In this document: positions 53,805 to 62,295 of the stretch, in pieces
Position numbering within the stretch: the stretch's first letter is position 1
How the letters are laid out: each line of letters opens with the position of its first letter
Source: Ectothiorhodospiraceae bacterium BW-2
Lineage (GTDB): Bacteria; Pseudomonadota; Gammaproteobacteria; Thiohalomonadales; Thiohalomonadaceae
Assembly (NCBI GenBank): GCA_008375315.1
Contig: CP032507.1
Span: 3,186,071-3,250,070 of the forward strand
Direction of reading: 5' to 3'
DNA: 64,000 nucleotides
Program-made: the position numbers and the translations under genes
Notes under the pieces: generated by a model
The model's input: the letters and a program-made list of their open reading frames with translations, nothing else
Databases searched by the model: none
What the model was told of the DNA's origin: nothing

Positions 53805-54332
53805 CTACTCATGCCACCCCTCTCGCTCCATCGTCTCAAAACGGGAGCTATCATCGCGCTGACAAGAGCTCTGCTCAATCGCCCGTGCTAACCAGCTCGA
53901 TGGTCCCTGCCGCAGCTCCTCTTGTAGCTGCTGTAGTAACTCGCTAATCACCGCGCCATGGCTCACCTTAACCGGCTGAATGCCGACCGATTTAAGTTGG
54001 CGAATCGCCGAGGCTCCCACCGCTTGGCTATAGACCGCAATACATCCGTCGAGCACCTCTAACTTGGCAGTTAATTTATCTTCATTGCCATCTTGTAGCT
54101 GCTCACCAAACTCAACCACTTCGACAAAGCGGCTCGCCTCTGGGGTCACCGCATAGATAACAAACGCCTTCGAAGCACCAAAGTGTTGATCGACAACACT
54201 TAAATCACTGCTAGCGAAGGCGACTTTCAGTGCTTGTTGCATAAACTGCTCCCCACTTAAGCCTGTTAGCCCCGTTGGATCCGTTAGATTAGTGTCGCAG
54301 TGAATGAGCTGTAGTCGCCGCTGTAACGCCAT
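53805..54332 (-). CDS. nifX: FeMo-cofactor carrier protein NifX
   Basis: A 175-aa member of the NifB/NifX/NifY fold that binds NifB-co or FeMo-co precursors during cofactor assembly. The core is [31 protein letters not shown], with [41 protein letters not shown]. The frame is open to 54554 within nifN; the ATG at 54332 has a G-rich ribosome site and overlaps the nifN 3' end by 44 bases. Confidence 0.93.
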   Translation of the reverse strand: MALQRRLQLIHCDTNLTDPTGLTGLSGEQFMQQALKVAFASSDLSVVDQHFGASKAFVIYAVTPEASRFVEVVEFGEQLQDGNEDKLTAKLEVLDGCIAVYSQAVGASAIRQLKSVGIQPVKVSHGAVISELLQQLQEELRQGPSSWLARAIEQSSCQRDDSSRFETMEREGWHE

Positions 54333-55713
54333 CACGCCCCCCCTGCCAATCGTCTGTTTTTTGTGCGTAGATAGAGCGGTAGGGGTGAATCTCCCCCCGC
54401 TGTAGCGAGAGTAGTAGGTTGGCCAGCTCAAACAGCGTCTCTCGACTGCCCCGATAGCCGATCTGGCAGCGCTGATAGCCACCGACACGATCATATTGCG
54501 GAAACCCGGCTCGAAGCAGCGGCCGCTGCAGCCGCTCACTACTGGCAACCGCATGGGAGTTACCGATCAGAAGTTCGGCCTCTGCCCCAATCGCTAGCTG
54601 CTCAAAATCCTCTAAATCGCCAATTTTGACCTGCGCAAACGCCCCCCGCTGTAACGACGGGGCGTTAATCGGTGAGACTGCCGCCACCACCTCAGCACCG
54701 ACTTCAGCTAGCATCTGACTAAAGCCGACCAGTAGATCGGGATCGGCTGCCACGGCAACTCGGCTTAGGCCGGTCATAAAGTGGCAGTCGAGCATCGCGT
54801 CCTGTAGCTGCGCCCGCTGCCGCTCTAGCCGCGCCGGTACCGGTTCGGCCGAGAGCTGCTGTAGGGTATCGACTAGCTGATCCACTGCCGCTAGCCCCAT
54901 CAAGTGGTCAAAGCGATAGTCGGGCACGCCGGTTAGCTGCTGCAACTTATCAGCCGCCCGCGCCATTGAGCCGCCGATGACTAAAGTCGCCAACGCCTCC
55001 CCCACTGTCGCTAGCTCCTCTACCAGCGTACCGCCAATGGTTAACGGGGAAAAATCGCCGCTATCGAGATGGCCATCAAGCGAATCGGAGAGATCGGGGA
55101 TGAGCAGCGGTCGAAGACCAAACAGCTCGATGATCTCTTTAAGCTGCTCCAGATCCCCAGGCGTTAACGCCGAACCGACCAACACATTGAGCTGTTTTTG
55201 ACGCCGCCCCGGCACGGTAGCCGCTATCTTAGCCGGTGGCACCAAGGTCTCGATAATCGCCTCGACCGCTTTGGCAAAGCCACTCTCTAGCGAGCCGCTA
55301 TAGTCGGGGGTGGTCACCGGCACTACCGGAATGGTGTCGAATTGGGGGTAGCGCTGTCGAAACTGGCTAACCGCCATCGCCACATTACTCCCCTGAGTCT
55401 CAGAGAGGCCGGTCGTCGGCACGCCGATTAATTTAGGCTGACTCTTCTCGGCAATCGTCTTTAACCCCTCGACCACGCTCTCTTCCGATCCCATCACGGT
55501 GGTTACCTGATCCATCGCGGTAGTCTGTAGCGGGATCGGCTCTCTAAAGTGGCGTACAAAGAAGACCTTACCAAAGGCGGTACACCCCTGAGAGCCATGT
55601 AGCATCGGTATTGCGCGATGAAAGCCGAGAAAAGCGAGCGCAGCCCCTATCGTCTGGCTCGATTTAAGCGGATTGACCGCTAGCGCTTTACTGCGTTTGA
55701 CAATCTCAACCAT
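54289..55713 (-). CDS. nifN: nitrogenase cofactor scaffold protein NifN
   Basis: The NifEN complex is the assembly scaffold for FeMo-cofactor. The 474-aa protein is a NifK paralogue: [58 protein letters not shown] and [15 protein letters not shown]. The first two P-cluster-equivalent cysteines are reduced to one, as expected of NifN. Four bases after nifE. Confidence 0.96.
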   Translation of the reverse strand: MVEIVKRSKALAVNPLKSSQTIGAALAFLGFHRAIPMLHGSQGCTAFGKVFFVRHFREPIPLQTTAMDQVTTVMGSEESVVEGLKTIAEKSQPKLIGVPTTGLSETQGSNVAMAVSQFRQRYPQFDTIPVVPVTTPDYSGSLESGFAKAVEAIIETLVPPAKIAATVPGRRQKQLNVLVGSALTPGDLEQLKEIIELFGLRPLLIPDLSDSLDGHLDSGDFSPLTIGGTLVEELATVGEALATLVIGGSMARAADKLQQLTGVPDYRFDHLMGLAAVDQLVDTLQQLSAEPVPARLERQRAQLQDAMLDCHFMTGLSRVAVAADPDLLVGFSQMLAEVGAEVVAAVSPINAPSLQRGAFAQVKIGDLEDFEQLAIGAEAELLIGNSHAVASSERLQRPLLRAGFPQYDRVGGYQRCQIGYRGSRETLFELANLLLSLQRGEIHPYRSIYAQKTDDWQGGRDGVTAATTAHSLRH

Positions 55714-55717
55714 CTCC

Positions 55718-57112
55718 CTACCCTCCCGACTGCTGTCGCTGCTGCCACGGTGCTAAAGAGCGCACCGCCGGCCAGATAGGATTGTGAATCGTCAGTACTA
55801 GCTGCTTAGCCAACTCGACCATACCGCTATAGCCGGCATAGCCAAACTCACGCTCCTGATTAATATCTAAAAAGGGGATTCGCGCCTTTAGGGCGGTGTA
55901 CATATTGCGCCCCCCAGCGATTAAGACATCGACCTGCTGCGCTTTAATAAGATCGATTAGCGCTCTAGGGTTGCCATCTTCGATCATCACCGCCTCTTCG
56001 CCCATCAGCTCCCGAATTCGCGCCTTATCCTCTTCGGTCGATTTTTTGGTGCCGGTAGCGACCACCGTCATGCCGAGATCCTGTAGTGCGGCGATGACCG
56101 ACCACGACTTCACCCCGCCGGTGTAGAGGAGGACTCGTCTCCCCTGTAGCCGCTCTCGCCACGGCTGTAGCTCGGCATCGATTGTGGCCTCCTCCCTCGC
56201 AATTAGCGCCTCGGTGCGTTGCGTTAGATCGGGATCACCAATCAGGCGGGCAAAGTCGCGTAGCGCCTGCGAGACATCGCCAACGCCATAGAAACTCCCT
56301 TCAAACCAAGGGGTCTTAAATGCCTGTTGCAGTTTGCGGGCGACATTAATCATCGCTTTAGAGCAGACCATCATATTGGCCTCAGAGCGGTGCATCGTCT
56401 GCACTTCACGGTAGCGGGCATCACCGGAGAGGGTGCAGAGAACTCTAAGCCCTAGCTCATCGAGTAGCGGTAAGACATTCCATAGCTCGCCGGCGATATT
56501 ATATTCACCAATGAGTGCGATATCGTGAACCGTTATCCCCTCGCGCTCGCTCCCTTTAGGTAGCGGATCGGGCTCACGGGTACCGCAGACATACTTCACC
56601 ATCGTCTCACCGGCGATGCGGTTACCTAAATTTTTAGTGCCATAAAAACCGGCACAATCGACCGGCACCACTGGGGTGTTCCAGCGCTCGGCAGCCGCCT
56701 TACAGACCGCTTCGATATCGTCGCCGACAAGCGCTGGGACACAGGTGTTATAGACAAACACCGCCGCAGGATGGTAGCTCTCAATCGCCTGCTTAATCGA
56801 GTGGAACAGCCGCTTCTCGCCCCGCCCCATAATCACATCCTGTTCGGTTAGGTCAGTGGTCATGCCGATACGGTAGAGGTGCGGACCGCTAGAGCGGGTG
56901 CCTCGGTTATCCCAAGAGCTACCGGCGCAGGCGATGGAGCCGTGGACAATGTGAGCCACATCGGCTATCGGCAGCAGCGCAATCTGCGCTCCATCAAAGG
57001 CGCATCCGCCAGCGGTCGCCCCCGGTTTGGGGCGAGCACACCCCGATTTCGATTTATTATTGTGGGAGCAGGCCGGTTCATCCAGCAGTTCAGCAATCTG
57101 TTTTTGTCGCAT
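55718..57112 (-). CDS. nifE: nitrogenase cofactor scaffold protein NifE
   Basis: A 464-aa NifD paralogue: [79 protein letters not shown] and [12 protein letters not shown]. With NifN it holds the FeMo-cofactor precursor. It is the first gene of nifENX-DUF269-DUF683-fdxB, preceded by a sigma-54 promoter and a NifA site. Confidence 0.97.
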   Translation of the reverse strand: MRQKQIAELLDEPACSHNNKSKSGCARPKPGATAGGCAFDGAQIALLPIADVAHIVHGSIACAGSSWDNRGTRSSGPHLYRIGMTTDLTEQDVIMGRGEKRLFHSIKQAIESYHPAAVFVYNTCVPALVGDDIEAVCKAAAERWNTPVVPVDCAGFYGTKNLGNRIAGETMVKYVCGTREPDPLPKGSEREGITVHDIALIGEYNIAGELWNVLPLLDELGLRVLCTLSGDARYREVQTMHRSEANMMVCSKAMINVARKLQQAFKTPWFEGSFYGVGDVSQALRDFARLIGDPDLTQRTEALIAREEATIDAELQPWRERLQGRRVLLYTGGVKSWSVIAALQDLGMTVVATGTKKSTEEDKARIRELMGEEAVMIEDGNPRALIDLIKAQQVDVLIAGGRNMYTALKARIPFLDINQEREFGYAGYSGMVELAKQLVLTIHNPIWPAVRSLAPWQQRQQSGG

Positions 57113-57155
57113 AGAGGCTACTCTCCAGAGTTAAAGTGACAACTGCCCTAGAACG

Positions 57156-57173
57156 AAGCACAAAGGGTGCCAA
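57156..57173 (-). promoter_or_regulatory. sigma-54 (-24/-12) promoter of nifE
   Basis: On the minus strand TTGGCACCCTTTGTGCTT matches the sigma-54 consensus, with the invariant GG and GC exactly ten bases apart (GG at 57171-57170, GC at 57159-57158). The predicted start of transcription is near 57146, 34 bases before the nifE ATG. Confidence 0.88.
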
Positions 57174-57223
57174 GAGTCTATTTTTTTAAAAGTCAGGTAG
57201 TTAGAGGTAGAGGCAGCAGCGAT

Positions 57224-57239
57224 TGTAGCAAAGGGAACA
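57224..57239 (-). promoter_or_regulatory. NifA upstream activator site (TGT-N10-ACA)
   Basis: TGT-TCCCTTTGCT-ACA on the minus strand is a perfect TGT-N10-ACA, centred about 85 bases upstream of the predicted nifE transcription start, within the normal range for NifA. Its distal end overlaps the MITE target duplication by two bases. Confidence 0.82.
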
Positions 57240-57245
57240 ATTTGT

Positions 57246-57337
57246 GTAACCGTTCACTCTCCCTCCTTAATCTCCCTCTCCCGGCGGGAGAGGGTTGGGG
57301 TGAGGGGTAAAATTTAGCGGGGAGAGTGAACGGTTAC
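57246..57337. mobile_element. 92-bp MITE with 18-bp terminal inverted repeats
   Basis: The perfect inverted ends GTAACCGTTCACTCTCCC (57246-57263) and its complement (57320-57337) are flanked by an exact 8-bp duplication CAATTTGT (57238-57245 and 57338-57345). Inside is a second palindrome, CCCTCTCCC-GGC-GGGAGAGGG (57274-57294), followed by TTGGGGTGAGGGG. It has no coding capacity. The structure fits a non-autonomous transposon; the parent IS is not in the window. Confidence 0.88.
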
Positions 57338-57354
57338 CAATTTGTTTTGCCCCC

Positions 57355-58302
57355 TCAACAGCTATACGGCTCCTCCATCCAGTCGCGCAAAATCACCAAA
57401 TCGCGCTCTGGAATATAGGCATACTCTCCGGCATGATCCTCTAAAACCTGCTCAATTAACGAGCTAGGCTCAATGTGGCTTAGCTGTAGGGCAAAATACC
57501 AGCTAAAGGGGTGGCCAAGCTGGTAGTCTATCTGGTGTAGCGCGTTAGCTAACTCGCTACCTTTAAGAGTCTGGCAACGGTTAAGACTCTCTTTAGAGAG
57601 TGCTCTGGCCGGCTGTGGTCTAGCAGCGGAGAAAGAGCCTTGCGCCTCTCCCCCATCGTGCAGTACCACTACCCAAAAATCACTAAAGTGGCCCACATCA
57701 CGACCACTGCACCGATCCCAATCGCTAAATAGGCGCTGCAACGGGGGGATCTCGCCGGTATTAAAACGCTCATCCGCCGACAATAGCCCGCGAATCGGCG
57801 TTAAACGCCGAAAACGGAAACACCCCTCCCCTAACGGTTCCGGTTCTAAATGGGGAAAGTCGAGTGGATCAATGAGCTCCTCCACCGTGTCGGGTAGCCA
57901 GTCGGGATCTAGTAGCGGTCTATCGAGTACCTGCTGTAGCTGCTCAATCTCTAGCTGTAGAAACTCTTCCGCCCTCTCCCCCACAACGGCATTGAGATAG
58001 TAGCTCTGTCCGCGCCATTTGGTGACAAAGTAACCCGCATCTAGGTAGCGCTCCAGAAATAGCTCTAGGTTATCGTCGCTTATCTCCTGTTCGAGCCACT
58101 GCCGTAGGCCGGCTGCAACCGGTCGATACCCCCTATCGACCACCCCGCCGAGACGGTACCACTCCCCCCGACAAGAGATATATTTGAAGGTTCTGTGCGG
58201 TAGGTGGTCATTGAGCTGTGCTACCAACGGTTCGATGCCCGCCTCCACCGAGTGAGCCTCACAAAGGGCGACCACCATCTCAAGCTCGTTAATAGTCTCC
58301 AC
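57355..58302 (-). CDS. nif-region protein of unknown function, 315 aa
   Basis: A soluble acidic protein with many aromatic residues, for example FKYISCRGEWYRLGGVVDRGYRPVAAGLRQWLEQEI, YFVTKWRGQSYYLNAVVGERAEEFL, HFSDFWVVVLHDGGE and LGHPFSWYFALQLSHIEPSSLIEQVLEDH. The ATG overlaps the LRV gene stop by one base, so the two are coupled, and it ends the nifHDKT block. I do not recognise a family. Presumed accessory to nitrogenase by position only. Confidence 0.75.
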   Translation of the reverse strand: METINELEMVVALCEAHSVEAGIEPLVAQLNDHLPHRTFKYISCRGEWYRLGGVVDRGYRPVAAGLRQWLEQEISDDNLELFLERYLDAGYFVTKWRGQSYYLNAVVGERAEEFLQLEIEQLQQVLDRPLLDPDWLPDTVEELIDPLDFPHLEPEPLGEGCFRFRRLTPIRGLLSADERFNTGEIPPLQRLFSDWDRCSGRDVGHFSDFWVVVLHDGGEAQGSFSAARPQPARALSKESLNRCQTLKGSELANALHQIDYQLGHPFSWYFALQLSHIEPSSLIEQVLEDHAGEYAYIPERDLVILRDWMEEPYSC

Positions 58303-59084
58303 TACTGCTCTCCACTCTCGCCACTCTCGCCACTCTCTCCACTCTCACTCTCCCGTCGTCGCTGCTCTAGGCATTGACGCACATCGCTATCGCTCTCCTG
58401 TTGCAGCAGTTGCAGCAGCGGATAGGGAGCCCGTTCGCACGCTAAAAAACGGATGCGCCAGTCGCTATCTTGTAGCAGTGGCGCAAGCGCTTCGGGCTCA
58501 ATCCGTCCAGCAACGACTAGCCGTACTTCAGCCTCCTCATCACTCACCATGAGCCCTAGACTCTCGGGCGGCAGCCGTCGCGCCACCTCTTTGCGCACCT
58601 CGCGATCAGCATCGTTTATCATCCGAAATAGCCGCCCCGGCCTTAACCGTTTGGCCACATAGAGCCGAACGAGGTAGTCCTCATCATTCACCATCTGCTC
58701 TAACTGCTCAACCGGTAGTCGATCGGCAACGGTCACTCTCACTTCACGATCGGGATCGACCATAAAGGGTTGCAGATACTCTAGCGGCAGTCGCCAAGCC
58801 AAGACTCGGCGCACCACCTCATCCGGATCGTAGATCATCTGCACCAGTCGCTGCTGCGATAGATATTTGGCCGCAATCGCCCGCCGCTCCCAAAACTCAT
58901 CGCCGGCATAGTTGTCAGCTAGATCGGGATTTTGGGTAAAAAAGCGGGCAATTTGGCGGCCACTCATCGCCCGCACACAGCTATCCCCCGGCTTACAGCG
59001 CCCCTTTTGGAGCCGATCTTCGCGGTGGGGACAGTTCGCACACTGGCCGCCGACAGCCCTGTTTTGGTCGGTCGCACCACTCAC
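58302..59084 (-). CDS. LRV-type protein with N-terminal [4Fe-4S] motif
   Basis: A 260-aa protein. The N-terminal Cys group CANC, then CKPGDSC, matches the LRV Fe-S domain. Next come leucine-rich variant repeats of about 24 residues, such as MIYDPDEVVRRVLAWRLPLEYLQP, FMVDPDREVRVTVADRLPVEQLEQ and MVNDEDYLVRLYVAKRLRPGRLF. The structurally known LRV protein comes from the Azotobacter nif region. The C-terminus is a Glu-Ser-Gly repeat from a 9-bp tandem repeat. Between the DUF6129 gene and the 315-aa unknown. Confidence 0.92.
   Translation of the reverse strand: MSGATDQNRAVGGQCANCPHREDRLQKGRCKPGDSCVRAMSGRQIARFFTQNPDLADNYAGDEFWERRAIAAKYLSQQRLVQMIYDPDEVVRRVLAWRLPLEYLQPFMVDPDREVRVTVADRLPVEQLEQMVNDEDYLVRLYVAKRLRPGRLFRMINDADREVRKEVARRLPPESLGLMVSDEEAEVRLVVAGRIEPEALAPLLQDSDWRIRFLACERAPYPLLQLLQQESDSDVRQCLEQRRRESESGESGESGESGEQ
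58305..58340. repeat. 9-bp tandem repeat encoding Glu-Ser-Gly
   Basis: About four copies of GCCACTCTC/TCCACTCTC-type units (plus strand) at the 3' end of the LRV gene give the tail ESGESGESGESGE. Copy number is likely variable without breaking the frame. Confidence 0.8.
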
Positions 59085-59090
59085 CGTAGG

Positions 59091-59357
59091 TTACTCTTGT
59101 TCGACTTCAGCCACCACAATACCGGTCGCCACCTCGCTATCGGTGGTTAAGTTAAGACAGTGGTTGCGGCTATCGACAAGGTAGAGATTAAAGGTCGGAT
59201 GGGAGAGGGCTGCCGTCTCAATCGTAATATCATCATCACTACAGTAGGTGAAGTGAATCTCGCTAAACTGCTGTCGTAGCTCAGAGAGGGTCGCCTCAGA
59301 GAGTCCCCGCTGCTGTAACTGCTCGCTGACGGCCTGTAGCTGAGTTGCACTAATCAT
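59091..59357 (-). CDS. DUF6129 nif-associated protein
   Basis: An 88-aa protein, MISATQLQAVSEQLQQRGLSEATLSELRQQFSEIHFTYCSDDDI, then FNLYLVDSRNHCLNLT. This matches the small DUF6129 family found next to nifY-like genes. The ATG at 59357 overlaps the preceding stop (ATGA), so the two are coupled; the frame is open to 59426. Function unknown. Confidence 0.87.
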   Translation of the reverse strand: MISATQLQAVSEQLQQRGLSEATLSELRQQFSEIHFTYCSDDDITIETAALSHPTFNLYLVDSRNHCLNLTTDSEVATGIVVAEVEQE

Positions 59358-60061
59358 GCCTCGACCCCCTCCCGCTCGAAACGCACCCGCTGCTCGGGGC
59401 TCTGCCCCATCGCTTTGGCTAACCACGGTGGCGGCGTCGTCGCAATCGCTTGCTGTAACTCTTTAAGGTGGTCATCAATCGCCCCACCCTGCGCCTTTTT
59501 TAACGGGTGAATACCAGCACGAACCACCTTGGCCGCAGCAGGGCCGCCGATAGAGGCGACAAAGAGCAGTTGGCAGTCGTTAATCAACCCGGCTCGATAG
59601 CCATTTTTATCCTCAGCCTCGGCGTCGCGATCCACCTCCCGAATATCGACCAATTTTGTCGCCTCGACCGCGACTTGATAGATGAGGTAGTAGCGACAGG
59701 AGCCAAAGTGGCCGTCGATTAGGCGGCCACTGTCGCTAGCAAAGGCGACTCGAATTGAGTCGCCTAGTTCACCGAGCTGATAGGGTTCAATAGTGGGTAG
59801 TTCGGGAACACTCTCTCCCCCCTCCCCCTTTAGCAACGCAACGACCTGTTTCAAAATATCGCTATCGACCTCGGCCAACTCCCCCTCTGCGGCGCTCTTG
59901 AGCTGCTTAACGCTTAGCTGTGCTAACTTGGTTTCGGTCGGCGGCAGACCGATAAGCTCATCAAGCACTCTCAATAGCTGCGCGGCACTACCCTCAGGAA
60001 TCGCTTTAGAGGCTAAGGCAATACGCAGCGCAATGGCATCGGATAGAGGGGGCGTGGCCAT
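59354..60061 (-). CDS. NifY/NafY-like cofactor-binding protein
   Basis: A 235-aa protein. An N-terminal helical domain (about residues 10-95, LRIALASKAIPEGSAAQLLRVLDELIGLPP) is followed by the NifX/NifB-type domain: IRVAFASDSGRLIDGHFGSCRYYLIYQVAVE and CQLLFVASIGGPAAAKVVRAGIHPLKKAQGGAIDDHLKEL. The His in DGHFG is the proposed cofactor ligand. This two-domain form resembles Azotobacter NafY/NifY, which bind FeMo-co and apo-dinitrogenase. NifY and NafY cannot be separated by eye. Confidence 0.88.
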   Translation of the reverse strand: MATPPLSDAIALRIALASKAIPEGSAAQLLRVLDELIGLPPTETKLAQLSVKQLKSAAEGELAEVDSDILKQVVALLKGEGGESVPELPTIEPYQLGELGDSIRVAFASDSGRLIDGHFGSCRYYLIYQVAVEATKLVDIREVDRDAEAEDKNGYRAGLINDCQLLFVASIGGPAAAKVVRAGIHPLKKAQGGAIDDHLKELQQAIATTPPPWLAKAMGQSPEQRVRFEREGVEA

Positions 60062-60092
60062 GGTGATCTCTCCTTACAGGCGGTTATCGGGT

Positions 60093-60287
60093 TTAGGCAG
60101 CAACGATACAGTCATCTTCCATACAGACATCAAGACACTGCGGCACATCGTGGTCACCCTCGCACTCAGTACAGCTCTCAGCGTCGATCGCATAGACCCC
60201 TTTGAATGGCTTTATAGAGTTAGTCGGGCAGACCGGCTCACAGTCACCACAGGCAGTGCAGATATCACGAACAATTTTATAGGCCAT
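60093..60287 (-). CDS. fdxN: 2[4Fe-4S] ferredoxin, FdxN type
   Basis: A 64-aa ferredoxin with CTACGDCEPVCPTNSI and the second motif CTECEGDHDVPQCLDVC, where the spacing between the second and third Cys is extended, as in nif-linked ferredoxins of the Alvinella/Chromatium type. A probable electron donor for nitrogenase or cofactor assembly. Between nifT and the NafY-like gene. Confidence 0.92.
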   Translation of the reverse strand: MAYKIVRDICTACGDCEPVCPTNSIKPFKGVYAIDAESCTECEGDHDVPQCLDVCMEDDCIVAA

Positions 60288-60318
60288 GGCAAATTACCTC
60301 ATTAATGGAATTTAGAAG

Positions 60319-60534
60319 TTACTCAGCACGCTTAAAGCGTAGCGTGGTGGGAAATTCGGGTCTGGGTGAGATGGGATCGATATAGTATCGGGAACCATCG
60401 GTTAGCTCCACCTCCCCTCCCCAGCTAGTCTCACTATCGACTTCGACTTTGGCGATCTCATCTTCCTGATCTTTTTTAGCGACATAGAAGAGCAGATTGC
60501 CGTTATCTTTCACTCGTATCATCACATTGGGCAC
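60319..60534 (-). CDS. nifT: NifT/FixU protein
   Basis: A 71-aa protein, MPNVMIRVKDNGNLLFYVAKKDQEDEI, then SWGGEVELTDGSRYYIDP and LRFKRAE, the standard NifT sequence. It always follows nifK; its function is unclear. 75 bases after the nifK stop, with a hairpin between. Confidence 0.95.
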   Translation of the reverse strand: MPNVMIRVKDNGNLLFYVAKKDQEDEIAKVEVDSETSWGGEVELTDGSRYYIDPISPRPEFPTTLRFKRAE

Positions 60535-60561
60535 GGTGATTACCTCCCGTTATAGCTGCGG

Positions 60562-60595
60562 GAAGAGAGAGCCGGTTTCGGCCAGCTCCCTCTTC
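60562..60595 (-). other. hairpin in the nifK-nifT spacer
   Basis: GAAGAGAGAGC (60562-60572) and GCTCCCTCTTC (60585-60595) form an 11-bp stem with one mismatch and a 12-base loop. No U-run follows, so it is read as an RNA processing or stability element. Confidence 0.65.
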
Positions 60596-60609
60596 AATAG
60601 GAGTGGCAA

Positions 60610-62181
60610 CTAGCGAACTAAATCGTAGTTGTAGTCGGTCGTACCCATGCCGCGAGTCTCCTCGTCGAGCCGTTCTAGCACTGCATTGGTAATGGTTTTG
60701 AGCATATACATCGCCCCCTCGTACCCTAAAGTGGTATCCCGATGGAGGTGGTGACGATCGAAGATGGGGAAGCCGATACGAATCAGCGGCACCTCAAACT
60801 CTTTCCCCTTATGCAGCGTATCGCGCTGAATAAATTTACCATAGGAGTTGCCAATCATAAAGTCTGGCTTGTTGGTAAACACCAGTGAGCGGAAGTGCCA
60901 CAGATCTTTACTAATGTGCACTTGGGTATTTTGACCGTAGGGTGAGGCCTTGCAGATCTCCTCCAACGACTTCTTCCAGCGCTTGTTCGCGTGGTTACAG
61001 AGCACATCGGTCGGTTCGGCACCTATCTCCAGTAAGAAGCGGGTCAGCCCCAGCACAAAGTCGGCATCGCCATAGAGAGCAAACTTCTTGCCGTGAAGCC
61101 AAGCGTGACTATCGGTCATCATATCGACCAGCACCCCACGCTCACGAGTCAATGAGTCGGGGATGGGCTTACCGGTCAGCTCTGATACCTTCATTAAAAA
61201 CTCGTCAGTTGCCTCTAGCCCCATCGGAATAGTGATATCACTCGCCGGCTGCTTCCAAGTGGTCTTGACAAATTTGCGTGCCTTAACTAGCTGCCACGGC
61301 TGTAACAGCAGTGTATCGATAGCATTTGGAGCATCTTGCATCTGTGCAATAGTGGTGCCGCCATCATACATCCGATACTCGCCATCGGCGGGGGTATCGA
61401 GCACTTCAGAGGGATCGCAGAGTAGGCTATACTCAACCCCCATCTGCTCCATCATCCGCTTGATCACCCGATAGTTGCCTAGGTAGGTCTCAAAGCCGGG
61501 AACGATATTGATTTTACCGTTAGAGCCGACCTTTTTATCTTCCATGTAGTTTAGGGTAAAGTAGCGCTGAATCCCCTCAAACATATTATCCCAGCCGGTG
61601 GTGTGGCTACCGACAAAACTGGGGGTGTGGGCAAAGGGGGTCGGGAAGTCGGCCTCAATATAGCCCTCTTTTTTGGTGTTACCGATAAAGGCGTTCAGAT
61701 CATCACCGATAACTTCAGCCATACAGGTAGTCGAAACGGCGATCATCTCCGGCTTGTAGAGCGCTTTGGCGTTCTCTAGGCCGGCAAACATATTCTTCTG
61801 TCCACCAAAGACTGCCGCATCTTCGGTCATAGAGTCGGAAACACAGGCGACCGGCTCTTTAAAGTGGCGGTTAAAGTAGGTACGGAAGTAGGCGACACAC
61901 CCTTGTGAACCATGGACATAGGGCAGTGTCTTCTCAAATCCTAAAGCACAGAGTACGGCACCTAAAGGCTGACACGCTTTAGCGGGGTTGACCGTGAGTG
62001 CTTCACGGTTAAAGTTAATCTCTTGATACTCAGCAGTGGTCGTCCACTGGAAGACCTCTTCTATCTTCTCCTGCGGTACCTTCTCTTCAAACAGCTCCTG
62101 CTTGTTTTTCAGGGTCTCTTTATACTCTTCCTGACGAAACAGCGGATAACTCGGGGCGATCTTCTCAACAGCTTGACTCAT
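60610..62181 (-). CDS. nifK: nitrogenase MoFe protein beta chain NifK
   Basis: Beta subunit of dinitrogenase. 523 aa, as in Azotobacter. The P-cluster cysteines are at the classic positions Cys70 (NPAKAC), Cys95 (GSQGCVAYFR) and Cys153 (STTCMAEVIGDD). HFKEPVACVSDSMTEDAAVFGG and the C-terminal LGYEGAMYMLKTI are present. The gene is intact. Confidence 0.98.
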   Translation of the reverse strand: MSQAVEKIAPSYPLFRQEEYKETLKNKQELFEEKVPQEKIEEVFQWTTTAEYQEINFNREALTVNPAKACQPLGAVLCALGFEKTLPYVHGSQGCVAYFRTYFNRHFKEPVACVSDSMTEDAAVFGGQKNMFAGLENAKALYKPEMIAVSTTCMAEVIGDDLNAFIGNTKKEGYIEADFPTPFAHTPSFVGSHTTGWDNMFEGIQRYFTLNYMEDKKVGSNGKINIVPGFETYLGNYRVIKRMMEQMGVEYSLLCDPSEVLDTPADGEYRMYDGGTTIAQMQDAPNAIDTLLLQPWQLVKARKFVKTTWKQPASDITIPMGLEATDEFLMKVSELTGKPIPDSLTRERGVLVDMMTDSHAWLHGKKFALYGDADFVLGLTRFLLEIGAEPTDVLCNHANKRWKKSLEEICKASPYGQNTQVHISKDLWHFRSLVFTNKPDFMIGNSYGKFIQRDTLHKGKEFEVPLIRIGFPIFDRHHLHRDTTLGYEGAMYMLKTITNAVLERLDEETRGMGTTDYNYDLVR

Positions 62182-62246
62182 GACTTCTCTCCTGCCGCGC
62201 CACTAATCTGTGAACACAGCTTAGGTTAATAACGATAACAGTGGGG

Positions 62247-62279
62247 GCGATTAGCAGCGATCTAGGCGCTGCTAATCGC
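62247..62279 (-). other. perfect 13-bp hairpin in the nifD-nifK spacer
   Basis: GCGATTAGCAGCG (62247-62259) and CGCTGCTAATCGC (62267-62279) are exact complements around a 7-base loop, 17 bases past the nifD stop. There is no U-run on the minus strand. It probably protects or processes the nifHD mRNA. Confidence 0.85.
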
Positions 62280-62295
62280 GCCATTTAGGCGTTAG

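Noticed and set aside
53805-54554. NifX extended to 249 aa
   Set aside because: The first 74 codons lie inside nifN in another frame and match nothing; NifX homology begins at the ATG at 54332.
57274-57294. Palindrome as a Rho-independent terminator of the nifHDKT block
   Set aside because: No U-run follows on either strand, and the palindrome lies inside a longer inverted repeat flanked by an 8-bp duplication, which the MITE reading explains better.
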